Shown: positions 12,090 to 31,684 of the stretch, piece by piece
How the letters are laid out: each line of letters starts with the position of its first letter
Position numbering within the stretch: position 1 is the stretch's first letter
Assembly (NCBI GenBank): GCA_949358305.1
Contig: OX442320.1
Coordinates: 10,680,259-10,744,258 of the forward strand
Length of the DNA: 64,000 nt
Direction: 5' to 3'
DNA from: Strigamia acuminata
Lineage: Eukaryota; Arthropoda; Chilopoda; Geophilomorpha; Linotaeniidae
The notes under the pieces: model-generated
Told to the model about the DNA's origin: nothing
What the model saw: the letters and a program-made list of their open reading frames with translations, nothing else
The model's database searches: none
Made by a program: the position numbers and the translations under genes

Positions 12090-12508
12090 CCTCGCCGCGT
12101 GACGTCGCGCATCCCAGCACGCGCGCGTGACGTCGCCGCCGCCGATTGGCCCGCCGCGGCGACGCATGGGGCGTGACGTGCGCGCTGACGTCACGCTACT
12201 CACTCGTGCCTGTTTGAAGATAAACGGCGAGTTGTGAGTGTTGTAGCTTCAGTTGACGGATCCGCAGCGACACACAGATGGGCACTGGTCACCCCCGAGT
12301 CTCCACGCGGATATCCGGTCGCGGGCAGCGCCGTTACTTGGATTATTGCTCTTGTTGTTGATTGGATGAGGGCGTGGACGTGTCGTGGACGTTGTTGTGC
12401 ACTCGTTCGATTTTTTGCACATTCCTCTTCGTGGCGTTGGTCGGACGCCGTCGCGTGCCGGGGAACGTTTCCCTGACCGCTCTAGCGTTGTCTTCGCCCC
12501 ACACTCAA
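12090..12508 (+). promoter_or_regulatory. GC-rich CRE promoter and probable NR4A 5' UTR exon
   Basis: A strongly GC-rich stretch contains GTGACGTCGC, an inverted CCAAT box (GATTGG, about 12,144), GTGACGTGCG and an exact CRE (12,186-12,193). The following 300 bp end at a good donor (CTCAAC|GTAAGT) at about 12,508. I read this as a distal NR4A promoter with an untranslated first exon. Transcripts spliced from here to the exon at 16,192 could start at the internal ATG at about 16,328 (MLVLPPQ). No cDNA evidence is available. Confidence 0.45.
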
Positions 12509-12949
12509 CGTAAGTACCGTGCTGCGGCTAGCCGATTATTTTTTGGGACTCACTTGTTGATGATTTGGTCGTCATGGTGATGGCAGCATCATTTGTTGTT
12601 ATGGGGATGGGATTTGTTTGTGTTTTTGAGGGTTTTGGGGTTTTTTGGGGGGGTTTGGGGGGGCGGGTGGGTCGGGGGGTGTTTTGGGGGTTGTTTGGGG
12701 TCGTTTGGGAGGGAATTCCGCGTTTGTGCGTGGACGAGAATAGCGCTTTTGCGCGTGGTGTTCGTGCGTCATATTTGCGTCACATGTGTTGGAAGTGGGC
12801 CAAGTCGGCCTTGGTGGTTGTTACGTCAGGGAGTGGGAGGCGCGTGCGTGACGTGAATGCGGTAACGGTACGGCGGGAGGAGGGGGAGGAGTGAGAGTCG
12901 ATTTTAGTGGGTTTTGGGGTTCGATTTTTGGAAGACAAATATCGGTTTT

Positions 12950-13540
12950 GGATGGATGAGATCGATTTTTTGGTGAAAAATTTGATTTTCGGGTGAAAAA
13001 AATCGATTTTTAGAAGGAAAATAGAAGTTTAAATGGAAAATTTGATTTTAGGGTGAAAAAAATCGATTTGTGGATGGAAAAATCGACTTGTAGACAAAAA
13101 AATTGAATTATAGATGGAAAAATATTGGTTTAGAATGGAAGAAATCGATTTTTTGTTGGAAAATTTGATTTTCGGGTGATAAAATCGATTTGTGGATGGA
13201 AAAATCGACTTGTAGAGGGAAAAATTGAATTGTAAAGAGAAAAATCGAATTGTAGATGGGAAAATCGACTTGTAGAGGAAAAAAATTGAATTGTAGATGA
13301 AAAAATCGACTTATAAATGGAAAAATCGAATTGTAGATGGAAAAAACTACTTGTAGATGGAAAAAACTACTTGTAGAGGGAAAAATCGAATTTTAGATGG
13401 AAAAATCGAATTGTAGACAAAAAAAATTGAATTATTGATGGAAAAATATCGATTTTTGACGAAATAAATTGATTTTTACAAGGAAAATAGAATTTTAGAT
13501 GGGAAAGTCGATTTTTGGTGGAAAAATCGATTTTTAGAAA
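12950..13540. repeat. GATGGAAAAATCGAATTGTA array
   Basis: Degenerate 20-bp A-rich units between two NR4A promoter candidates, with no coding signal. The flanking 13,540-14,640 holds only low-complexity DNA and a CGCCATCTAGTGGCGCG palindrome near 13,803. Confidence 0.75.
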
Positions 13541-14639
13541 GAAAAATGAAGAAGAAAAAATCATTTTTTGATTGATTTTTGGGTCGGAAATTTGAGATTT
13601 TGATGAAGAATTCGATTTTAGACGGATAAATCGATATTTAAATGGTTTAAATGCAAAAAACGTCGGTTTTATTGAAAAACAAATTTAAAAACGAATTTCC
13701 CGGGTGTTTATTTAATTATTTTCACCTTTTTTTCGTTTTTTCTCCGTGTTTTTGTTTTGGCACGTCTTCGAGCGCGGACTCGTGTTGTGAATTGTGTTTT
13801 GGCGCCATCTAGTGGCGCGAAAGTTAACGACAAAGTGAGTTGAGACGGCCAAAGTGGAGTGCACTTTGTTTGTGCGTAACAATGGAGTCGGTGAATCGAG
13901 ACGGAGCAGGGAAATTGAAAAAAGATGGAGCCGAAATGTCATTGGCTTGAATGCTCTCCAGAGAGTTGGCGTTTGATGGCGGAGACGCCCGCGTGTGGCC
14001 TCATTTGTCGAGCACCTCGCGCTCAAAGTCAGACTTTCTTTCATGTCCTCTGACTGCTTTTTCCTACCAGGTAACTCACAAAAACAACAAAAATATCCAA
14101 AAATTCCACAAAAATTCCGCAGAAAAAATTTATTTTTATTTTTTAAGAAATTTTTTGGGATTTTTAGATTTTTTTGTTTTTTTTGTTTTTTTAATATTCT
14201 AATGAGATAGATGCCCTTTGGAATGTAAAAATTACACATCCTGTGGATGGGAATTAATGGTTTGTTTAACCTTTTTAGAAATTATTTTTTTTTTATTATT
14301 TTTTTTTTTTATTTTATTTTTTTTTTAAATTTATCGTTGAATTGGAGAAAAGGCAAAGTGAGGTTTTGTTGAGGTCCGGAAAGAACTGTTATCGTGAGAA
14401 AACACATCCTGGCAGTTTATTTGCTGTGAATGGTTCGATTTGTTGAGGTTTTTGGTGCGAATTTTGCATTTTTTCGCGCTTTTTCACGCTTTTTCACGCG
14501 AGATGTGACGGTTTTTAACTTTTTTTAGGCGGGAATTGTAAAAAGCGGTTGTTTTTATTCGTTTTTTGTGTGTTTTTATACGTAATTTGATGTTTTTGGA
14601 GTGGATTTGTGTGGAATGAAGGCAAAGTTTGGTTGAAAA

Positions 14640-14900
14640 AGGAAAAGTTATGAAATTTTGAAAAGAAATTTGAAAAAATTGAAGAAAATTCAAAATAATT
14701 CAAAATAATTCAAAAAAATTCAAAAAATTCAAAATAATTCAAAAAAATTCACGAAAAATCAAGAAAAATCTAAAAAATTCAACAAAATTCAACAAAATTC
14801 AACAAAATTTAACAAAATTCAACAAAATTCAACAAAATTCAACAAAATTCAACAAAATTTAAGAAAATTTAACAAAATTCAAAATAATTCAAAAAAAAAT
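14640..14900. repeat. AATTCAACAAAATTC short tandem array
   Basis: Units of 10-11 bp (AACAAAATTC), more than twenty in a row with small changes. Confidence 0.8.
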
Positions 14901-15244
14901 TTTAAAATAATTTTAAAATTTCTAATGTGATGGAATTATGACCCGAGAATGAAAACGAAAGATGGAAAACAGTCAAATTAATAATTTATTTAAAAAATTT
15001 TATTTTTAAAAAATAAATTTATTAACGACTGTCGCCATTTTAGGGATCATTTTGAATGACATCGGTCAACTTCTTTTTCACCCAATCAGCGTCGATGCGA
15101 AAAATCGGTGAGTAAAAGCCACCAAAAGTGGAAGAAAAAAAATTAAAAATTTAAAAAAAAAAATCGAATTTTTTCGAATTTTTCAAAAAAATTTCAATTT
15201 TGAAATGCCCGCCTTGTGGGCGGCTTTTCTGCAGCGCGCGGGCA

Positions 15245-15554
15245 GCGATTAGCGCTTCCGGATGGAGATTGAGATGAAAGCGGAAGTTGGGGATGTAAGG
15301 TGACTTCCGGATCTTGTCCTTGGTCTTGAGGGCGGATGTAGTTTACCGGAAGTTTGGCTGGAAGGGAGGGAGGAGTCGGGATGGATAAGAAACAACAAGT
15401 TGCTCAATGGATCCTCCAAACTCGAACTTTTCATTGAAATAAATAAACAGAAAAAAAAAATTAAAAACGCTAAAATACACTGCGCATGCGTGGCAATATT
15501 TTTGTGTATATAAGTGCGAGCGAGGGATTGGCCATCGAAACCGAGTTTCGAAAA
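15245..15554 (+). promoter_or_regulatory. Proximal NR4A promoter: ETS sites, NRF1 site, TATA box
   Basis: Several ETS-type words (CTTCCGG at about 15,256 and 15,304; CCGGAAG at about 15,343) precede a palindromic NRF1 site TGCGCATGCG (15,481-15,490). A TATA box, TGTATATAAG, follows at 15,505-15,514. The start codon of the first NR4A coding exon is 41 bp after the TATA box, so the leader would be only about 10-20 nt. The motifs are seen; promoter activity is inferred but well supported by the downstream phase-compatible exon. Confidence 0.6.
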
Positions 15555-22716
<7,162 letters not shown>

Positions 22717-24860
22717 AAGAAACCAGACAATTACATCATCCTTTATTATTTCATCATTTATTGTGTTCACTTTAGCGTTGCTGGATGGGAGGTGGATGGA
22801 TTCTTTGATGACATGTTGTGTGTAGATTTTATTTTTCAACTTGTTTATGTTTTTATATGTTGAATGTCATGTCGTCCACAGTATTTTTTTTCTATTAGCT
22901 TTTTTTTGTGTTTTATCTTTTGTTTTTTTCTCTGCTAGTCACTTTATCTCGCTAAAGTTTACTTAATTCCTCTTGTATATATTGTATACATATATTAAGT
23001 GCTCCGGACTTAAATAGGGTTGCCAGATTTCCTCAACGAAAACTTTAAGTTCGGTTCGGAACCTTTTCGGAGTCCGGAATTCCGTATGTTCTCAGATTAT
23101 TTTCTCGCACCCCGGTGGAAAATGCGATCAGTTTTCTTTCATATATTGTCACGCGTACAGACCGTCCCGATCAACACCCGATATGTACCGCGCGATTTGA
23201 CTTTTTAAGTGTTTAAGTTGTTCGTTGTGGTAAAAAGACCTGACGATGTCGGATAAACCCTAACGCAATGGTTCCCAAACCTTTTTGGTTCATCAATCGG
23301 GACGCCAATGGTTCGAAAAACTCGATGAGACTTTACGAGAACCTGTAGGTGGTCATGGTGCATTTCTCCTGCAAGTAGACCAGCCGTGGCGCACAGCTTG
23401 GGAACCATTGGTCTAACATAACCAATATACAGCGAATTCTCACTACGCTCCAAACCGATACAACGTTGTCCTAACTACTATTGGTTGAGCCGTATCATTG
23501 GTGTAGTGGCACAAAAAAGTAGCGCATAAACCAGAATTGTAATCTTAACTAGGCTAAACAACTAATAAAAAACAAAACCTTCGTTTACCTGCCAAAAGAA
23601 ACCAACAAACTATGCTAACATTGTTTGATTGATTAAAAGGGGAAAAGTAGATTTAGCAAATTTAATAAACATTTTATTACCAAATAAATAAAATTTATCT
23701 TTTTAATCACTTTTTACACTGAAATTCATTGAAAATAAACAGAACCACTTGTCCGCGTAGTAGAGCACAGTCCACAGTTAGGCGTAATCCGGCTCAACCA
23801 ATAGGAGTTTGGACAACGTTGTATTGGTGTGAATACGGCATTAGGTCATGCAAACCACGATCTGTGGGACAACTTTCTTGAGGACTTGACCTGGGTTAGG
23901 TTATATCGTATGTCTTCGACAGTGTTCCAGCAGTGTCAGGAACGGGCAGATTCCGGAAAGCCGGCCGATGTCTGGCAACCCTAAACATAACCCTTTTTAA
24001 CTCTTGATATTCTGTCTCTTTCCTGTCTTCACCATGTTTAAGGAGATTGTAAACGATTCACACCTTTAGCTAACCAATGCAAACATTTTCTCTCTTAAAT
24101 TTGATGTAAATTTTTATTTTTATTTTTATTTTCAATTGTGCCAAATATTTGGTTCTGTTTTTATTACAAATTTAGTAGCAATTTTACACAGAGAAAAAGG
24201 AAAAATTGCTTTAAGTTTGGTAGCTATTTTGTTTTGTTTTGTTTTTTTAATGTTAGATGATATAAAAGAAAGATAAAAAGAAAGAAAATGTGCCTCATGT
24301 CCAAACTAAAGAGAAATTTGCATTATTTTTTGAATCATGTGAAAAGAGGAAACAAATTGCAAAGGCAAGAAAAAATCTTAAAGAGATAAAGAAATGTATA
24401 TTATATTTGTCGATGTCAACAAAATGTGTTTGTCTTTTTAATTTGGCACTTGCTACACTTGATTTTTACTGTTTTAATTTAAATAAGGAAGAAAAAAAGA
24501 AATAAAGAAAAGATTTTTATATTATATCAAATTATAGGTCTATATAAATATTATATATATTATATATATATTATATATGACAATAATATAACCCAAAAAT
24601 TCTCATTTTTGCCATTTTTCTGTGATAGAAAAATCATTTTTATTTTTATTTTTATTTTTATTTAGACAACTGAAGTTTGAAATCCTTGATTAATCTTTTT
24701 TGTTCGTACTTTCGTTTTTTCAAAGAAAAAATGAAACCATTCCATTAAAACAATTGAGCATTCATTGTCAAGTTTAGCTCTGTTCATTTTATTCTTGTGC
24801 CACATTTTCCCTACATTTGGGTATTATATTCTTGTTAATAAAATTTAAAAGAAAAAAATA
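22717..24860 (+). other. NR4A 3' untranslated region and repeats
   Basis: There is no further coding exon before STX17. T-rich and AU-rich stretches with ATTTA-like words fit an unstable immediate-early 3' UTR. An AATAAA at about 24,837 is a plausible poly(A) signal. Inside lie inverted-repeat elements: outer ends TAGGGTTGCCAGA (about 23,016) and TCTGGCAACCCTA (about 23,983), an inner inverted pair at about 23,446 and 23,835, and a hAT-like MITE at 23,266. The true transcript end is not visible. Confidence 0.4.
23266..23410. mobile_element. 145-bp hAT-like MITE
   Basis: Termini CAATGGTTCCCAAACC and GCTTGGGAACCATTG are inverted copies and of a widespread hAT type. The flanking octamers share five of eight bases. 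It sits inside a larger inverted-repeat segment (about 23,016-23,983). Confidence 0.6.
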
Positions 24861-25206
24861 ACTGCGACTCCATTATTTATCAATAATCTCTCTTTGCGAA
24901 CAACTGTTTGAATTTGAAAACAACAGTTCGAACTACGCGCCGTTGTAGTTGCACTCAACAACCACCAGATGTCGCCTGAAATGAAATAAACAAATAAATA
25001 AAATACCAACTTAAACCTAATAAATATATCTTTTTATTTCTTCTAAATATTTATAAAAAATCTCACTATTTTTATTATGCTGTTTAAAATCAACTTTATT
25101 TATTTGTTTTCGTCATGTGATTTCCAATTTATGCGCCATGCGCATGACCTGCATCCCTCGACATCGGCACTAATCGATAGTTTTCTGTCTTTTAGGAGTT
25201 CAAAGG

Positions 25207-26865
25207 ATGTTTAATACTGTCAAACAACCATCGGTCGACGAACATAGTTCAAATGATGTAAAGAAATTGCCTTTGAAGCGGTTCGACGTCGCTTTTCATA
25301 AGTGCGCGCAAGTCGCCATTCCCATGCATTTAGATTTGTTAAAAAAGCACAGCAGTAACATAACTAAGGTAGAAATAGAATTAAAACTAAAAATAAGAAT
25401 AAAAAATAGAAATAAATTAATTTGGCGTGTTTTTCTTGTTTATTTCAGTACGAATCGCTACGTGAATGGGACAAAGTGCACCGCGAACAAGTGAATGCGT
25501 CGAGGACGGTGCAGCAATTGACGGCCGACATTTGGGAAATCGAACGATTAAGGAACCAAATTCGGACGGAAGATTTGTCGCAGTTTGATACAAAGTTGGC
25601 GCCACTTAAAACGGAGACTTTGAATGCGATTAGCGAATTTTTAAGTAGGTTTTTCGTGCGTAAATTGTCGCTGGAGGAGGGTTTTTGATGTTTTTTTGTT
25701 TTGTTTTAGGCGAGCATAAAGAGGTTGGAAATCCAGTTTCGTTGTTGAAATCGAATTGTTCGAGCGTGGAAGAGAAGGGGGATGAAGAGGAGATGAGGAT
25801 GGAGAGAGTGGATTTGATGCAGAGTGAAGTTTTGTCGAGTAGAAGTGTGAAATCGTCGTGGAGGTTGCTGTATAATGTGAGATTGGGTTAGGTTTTGGTT
25901 GGTTTTGGTTGTTTTAATTTGTTTTCTTTTGATTTCAGGAATTGCTAGGTTTGAATAAATTAATACTGCAGTTTTCTAGTGCTGCGAAGGTGAGAAAATC
26001 GGTATTTAAGTGGCGAAATGAGTGAATTTTTGTGAAAAACGTCTAATTTTTGATGTTTTGAAGACGGTGGACGAAATTGTGATAAATTTGGAAGTAATTT
26101 AACGAGTTTTTATGAAAATTTGGTAGAAAATTAACGAGCTTTTGACAAATTTTGATGAAAATGAACAAATTTTTGACAAATTTTCATGAAATTGAACGAT
26201 TTTTCAACAAATTTTGATGAAATTGAACAATTTTTCAACAAATTTTGATTAAATTGACCGAATTTTCAACAAATTTTGATGAAATTAAACAATTTTTCAA
26301 CAAATTTTGATTAATTTGACCGAATTTTCAACAAATTTTGATGAAATTGAACGAATTTGCAACAAATTTTCATGAAATTGACTATGTTTTCACAAATTTT
26401 AACAAAATTGGAATTATTTTCCACAAATTTCTCCCAAATTTTATTAATTTTCCACAAATTTCTCCCAAATTTCATTAATTTTCCACAAATTTCTCCCAAA
26501 TTCAAACTAAAACACAACCATTTTCACTCTTCCAGGACCAGCAACCCCAGGTGGACCAAATCCAAAACAACCTGGACAACACCGAAGACAACCTCCACCA
26601 AGGCACACAACACTTAACCAAAGCCGTCAAATACCGAACAGTCCTCTACCCACTGACCGGAGCCCTCATCGGCTGCTGTGCCGGCCCCGTCGGACTAATG
26701 ATAGGCCTAAAAGTCGGCATCGCCGCCGCTGTCGGCGGTTCCGTCCTCGGCTACGCGGGCGGCAAATACATCAAAAAACGCAACGAAAACGCCGTAATGG
26801 ACGTCCCAGCGATCGAACTCGACAACCTATCCAAAGACAAACCGGAAGTGGACTTTCCGCAGTGA
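25207..26865 (+). CDS. STX17: Syntaxin-17 (autophagosomal Qa-SNARE), complete
   Basis: Qa-SNARE that in animals drives autophagosome-lysosome fusion and acts at ER-mitochondria contacts. Exons 25,207-25,368, 25,449-25,644, 25,710-25,876, 25,939-25,989 and 26,536-26,865 join in consistent phase to give 301 aa, against 302 in human. The N-terminal part keeps family words such as WDKVHREQVNASRTVQQL. The SNARE motif spans roughly residues 175-235, with the QQPQVDQI segment where family members carry the zero-layer Gln. The C terminus has the diagnostic glycine-rich double hydrophobic hairpin (GALIGCCAGPVGLMIGLKVG then GGSVLGYAGGKYIKKR). A splice-like AG precedes the ATG at 25,195, so an upstream leader exon is possible. 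AATAAA near 26,962 follows the stop. A partial copy of the 3' end lies at 38.3 kb. Confidence 0.95.
26090..26520. repeat. CAACAAATTTTGATGAAATT array in STX17 intron 4
   Basis: Degenerate 24-30 bp AT-rich units, then four of CCACAAATTTCTCCCAAATT. Confidence 0.8.
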
Positions 26866-29296
26866 TTTCCGAGTGAACTTTTTAATTTATTCGCTTATAT
26901 AATGATTTATATAAATTTTGGCACACAATTCATACTTTTTATTATTATTATAATTATATAAATAAATTATTTTAAAAAAGAAAGATGAAATTATATATAA
27001 AATATAAACAAAATCGACTCAAATTGTTCAAAAACGGATCAAGCGGGAGAATTTACAATTTGTTTTCTTCTTGTTTTTTATACATAATCGATTAATACTT
27101 TCCAACACAGACAGCACTGAAGCGCTCCATTTATTCCCCACCGATGGAAAAGTGAGAAATAAAAATAAAAATCATTAAAATAATCTAGGAAATATGTCCC
27201 ACCTGTCAGGTATAGTTTTTTATTTTTATGTTTTTTATTTTAAAATTTTAAAAAATATTTGAATTTTAGACTCACCGACAGTGGCAATGGGTTTTGGGAT
27301 TTTTTTCATGCCTGCGCCATTTTTGGGTCTAAAAGACTGACTATTCAATCGTTTTTCGTGGATTTGACAGTGAGTTTTGTGATTTTTTATCAAACTGGCG
27401 AAAATGCCGAAAATTAATAGTTTTGATTGATTTTGACCAATATTTGAGAAAATCGCTGAAAAAATGCCGAAAAATTGACATTTTTTTACTAAATATCGAG
27501 AGAATATTGAGAAAATATCCAAAAATTAATAATTTTGATTCTGATTTTGGCCAATGTTTCAGGAAATATTGTACAGAAATTGTTAAAAATTAATAGTTTG
27601 ATTGATTTTGACCAAACATTTTTAAAAAATGTCGAAAAATTAATATTTTTGATTGATTTCATCAAAAAATGGAGGAAATATTGGTAAAAAAAATTTCAAA
27701 AATTGATTTATTTGATTTATTTGATTTATTTGATGAAAATTTGATTACATATTGCAAAAATCGTGATTCTTTGTATTTTTCAGCTAAATTTGTACGCACG
27801 TTTGGCAGTCAAGTGTGGATTTATTCTTTACGACATTCAAATAATTATTGCTAGACGTCGCTCGGGTGTTAGAGACTTTATTTGGTGAGTTGACCCGTTT
27901 TCTTTAGTAATTTGTGCAATTTAAACGAATGTTGGTCCCTCTATAAATTTTTGTGATTTTTTTTGGCGGGTTGATATATTTTTTATTATTTCTGTCACAT
28001 TGTTTATGTGTTTATTGAGTTAACAAATGTCAATTCTCGTGTCTCGTGTGTCGTGTCTCGCTCGTACTGTTGTCGGCCATTGTTCACTTTGGTTCTTCTT
28101 CTTCTTCTTGACTTGGTCTTATCAACTCATCGTTCTAGTTCCATTTTGATGATTTTAAATTGTATTCCAATCATCCTAGGATTCATCTAAGGACCACAGT
28201 TAATTTCTCGTAGGATCGTTGGTTCATTTCTCGTAAGATCGATCGTTCATTTCTTGCAAATTCCGGTGTTGAATCTAGGCCTAATGACTGAATGGAACAG
28301 AATACACAGTTGATTTTTTCTTTTTTCTATTTCTCTGGTTGAATTTCTAATTCTGTGGTTGGAATTGTAAATCAGTTGCATCTGTTTTGCTGGTTTTTAT
28401 TTGATTTTGTTTTGTGCAGCTGATTACTTGGTTCCAGTTTCTTGCCCTTGTTTGCCAGCTATATTTTGTAATTCATTATTATCCTTTTTAAACATGAGTT
28501 TTTTCTGTCCAGAAAATATTTATTTTGTGCATTGTGTAACACAACCTGTCACCTAATTCTAACCTCGTGTTTATTCCTGAGTTTTCTGCCATATCTTTTT
28601 CCTCTTTTGCTTATCTCTTAACCTTTTCATTTGAACTATATCTATTCGACCTGTTCTTGCCTACGATTGATGGAACTACACCATTAGCTAACACATAAAC
28701 GTGGGATTTGATTTCTGAAACCTGGATTTTATTTTCAACGTGACCATTGGCTCAGGATGGTCATATACTTCAAAAATGATATTTTTAAGCAAAGAAATGT
28801 ACTGTCAGATGGAAAGAACATATTTTAAAATGGAAAAAAAATGCTTTTTTAGATGGAAAAAATGCATTTGCAGAAAAAAAAATGCTTTTTTAGATGGAAA
28901 AAATGCATTTGCAGAAAAGAAAATGCATTTGCACATGGAAAAATACATTTTCAGACGGAAAAATGCATTGGTTGATGGCTTTTGCAGTTTGCAATTTTGT
29001 GTTTGATTCTCTTATTTCTGTATACGAATTTCTATTTCTTGAGTAGTAGTAGTATGAAGAATATTTTGAGGCAAAAAATTGGGGTATAGTTCGGCTTTCC
29101 AATCTTATAAAAGTGACTTATCTCTTCTTTGACTTATAAAAGTGACTTACAATTAACTTCCTAGTAATAATAATAAACTGAAGCAATTAAAGTAAAATTG
29201 CTAAAAATTGCTAAATTTCTATGGAAAAAAACGTGGAATTTTAATGAAAAAATTTAAATTCCAATTGTGGGGGTGTTTATTTCAAGACCCGAAAAG

Positions 29297-29660
29297 TTAA
29301 GTTGAGTCTAACGTTTTCTGCTCAAAATATGAATGACAGATTTCATTCAGCAGCTTTGTAAATGTAATGTTTTGCTTAAATTTATATCTGTAGTAATCGA
29401 AAAGTGCATAGTGCATTAATAAGTTTGAAGTTGCTGGGCTGTTAATATAAAAAAAACATGAAAATCAATCAATAATATAAGATAAATCAAATAAATTACC
29501 CCGTCAAGTTAGATATAATATTTAAAACCAAAAAATAGAAATTAATAGTAGGTGGGAATTTAAGAAATTACTTTTACTATTGATGAAATTGTGTGTCTGT
29601 TATAACTTGCGTGCTCAAATGAACCTCCCAATGTACGAGGAATAGCGCTTTGCTCCTTGG
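29297..29660 (-). CDS. Unknown family, copy A 3' exons
   Basis: Exon 29,578-29,660 begins after an AG acceptor, reads KALFLVHWEVHLSTQVITDT and ends in phase 2 at TA|GTAAAAG. Exon 29,297-29,438 follows in the right phase, with NLLMHYALFDYYRYKFKQN, ITFTKLLNEICHSYFEQKT and a stop. The same reading frames recur in copy B (LCIWVVQFRTQVLTDT near 35,510; NLLIHYALFDFYKQEF at 35,232-35,340; a near-identical exon at 34,578-34,719). Amino-acid pattern conserved despite nucleotide change suggests coding. Function unknown; no relative recognised. Confidence 0.5.
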
Positions 29661-30427
29661 CTGGTTTTACCGGTGATACTGATGGAGTTTACTTGGATAC
29701 AACGGGGTTTACTGTCCGTGGTATCTTTGTAGGTTTTGTTGGTTCCTTCATTGTTTCTTTGAAGGTTTTGTTGGTTCCTTCATTGTTTCTTTCGTTTTTT
29801 TTGTTGGCAATTCTTTCAGTCGTCGTGGCAACTTATATATTCCATAAAAATATTCTTTATTTTTATTTAAATTCTGAGCTTTAATAATTAACACTTCTAC
29901 TAAAACCCAAAATCTACTATTTCGGTTGCCACACCGGGTCTTACAAATTCTAAAACTCAAATGAATCTTTCAATGAATAGAATTGATTGCCTCGATTATA
30001 CAATTAAGACGAGCAATTCAGGTTAATAAACTCAATAAACAAACTTAGTTGTGTTAAATTCAAATTGACAAATGCTTTAATCTTGGCTCAGATTAATTCT
30101 GATAAAATACATATTAAAAACAAATAACAAATAATATAAAAAGGTAGAAATGAAATGATAAAAGTAACAATTCGCGCTGAAATAGAAAACGTGGCGGAGG
30201 GTTATATCCATTGGATTATGGACTGGTGGTGGTGGGTCTTCGGCTTCGTCCCGAGTTGCTTGTCCAAACAGCTTTATGATAGAAGGAAACATTTTAATAC
30301 AAAATTTAATTTTGAGCACAAATAAAATAAAAAAAAAAAATGTGAGATTTCTAATAACAAAACAGTAGTCTAACTTGTAAGAGAAAATTCTAAACCATAA
30401 AATAAATAATAATAAATAATTGTCGTA

Positions 30428-31344
30428 CTGTGGATTTAGTTTTCCATTTCCCAAAATGTCAGATACCGAGTCTTCCTCATCTTTAAAACTCTCTTTAATT
30501 TTGAATTGGTCGATTATTAGTTTAACAAGTTCCCGTAAGATCAACCCTTTTGCATGACAATGTCTTCGAGGGTGAAGGTCCGTTTGGGTTCATTTGACAA
30601 ACCACCACATCCGACAAATTTCAGAAGGCTGATAAATAAATATATAAAATATATAAATATAAAAAACATCAAATCAATCGATAACATTAAATAAATGAAA
30701 TAAATTACTTTGTTAACGAAAATTTAGCCTTCAAAGTGTCATATGACAAAGTAACAATGGGCTAAAAGCATAAAATAAAAATTACTAACAAAAAATTGAT
30801 TAAAATTGCTTTTACATCAGGAAAAGTTATCTAAATTTATTTAAAATACATGATTAAAACAACCGTGGTGAAGTTTCTCACCTCTTTGTTCTCTCTGTCC
30901 CAGCAATCAATGTGGGTGATTGTGATCTTTCTCCTCTTGTGAATAAAGTACCAAAAATATACTCCTTCCTTTTTTGATGTCTGACAGTGAAAGCGGATTT
31001 GTTTGTCCAGCTCTCGGCGTAATTTGTTGAAATACTTAATGTTTTGCTCGAGATTTAATATTGAGGTGCTGTTAAAAGATAAAAAACATGAAAATTAAAC
31101 AAGAAAACAAATAAATCAAATACTGGTAAATTACTTTGTTAAATTCTCTTTTGATTTCCAATCAGAAAAACATACTTCTGGCTAAAGCCACAAAATAAAC
31201 ATTAATAACAAAAAAAAATTATAAAAATTAATTTTACTTTGGACGTTCCGATGTGCCGGATTTACCTTTTTAGATTTTGGTTTTGCTGCTTTTTGTTGTG
31301 TGCAATTTGAAGTTATGTTAGAACGAAGGACAATGTTTAAGGAA
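30428..31344 (-). pseudogene. Unknown family, copy A 5' exons, one frameshift
   Basis: Exons on the minus strand: 31,266-31,344 (LNIVLRSNITSNCTQQKAAK...), 31,135-31,181 (PEVCFSDWKSKENLT), 30,882-31,068 (SILNLEQNIKYFNKL then KEGVYFWYFIHKRRKITITH), 30,709-30,761 (PIVTLSYDTLKAKFSLT) and about 30,428-30,628 (LLKFVGCGGLSNEPKR, TFTLEDIVMQKG). Phases alternate 2-0-2-0 as in copy B. At about 30,537 the frame after MQKG breaks. One extra base in the AAAAGGG run would continue it into ILRELVKLIIDQFKIKESF, which resembles copy B VIVKKFFEIFKINDTQ. An upstream small exon at about 31,550 has an 11-base deletion. The copy is therefore a decaying gene, or the sequence has a homopolymer error. Confidence 0.5.
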
Positions 31345-31684
31345 CTAGTGATAATTTATTCAACAATAGTTGGGGGGTTATATACCCCGAATAATCACTT
31401 CTTTGACTTATAAAAGTGACTTTTCTCTTCTTTAAAATAATATAAATATATAAAATATATAGATAAATAAAATAAATAAATAAAAAAAATATATATAAAA
31501 AACATCAAAATCAATCTATAACATTAAATCAATCAAATAAATTACTTTGTTAACGAAAATAGTGTCATATGGCAAAGTAACAATGGGCTAAAACCATAAA
31601 ATAAAAATTAATAACAAAAAAAATTGATTAAAATGATTAAACGCGTGTGCCTTGCAGTAACTTTGCTGATGTTAAATGTTGTTG

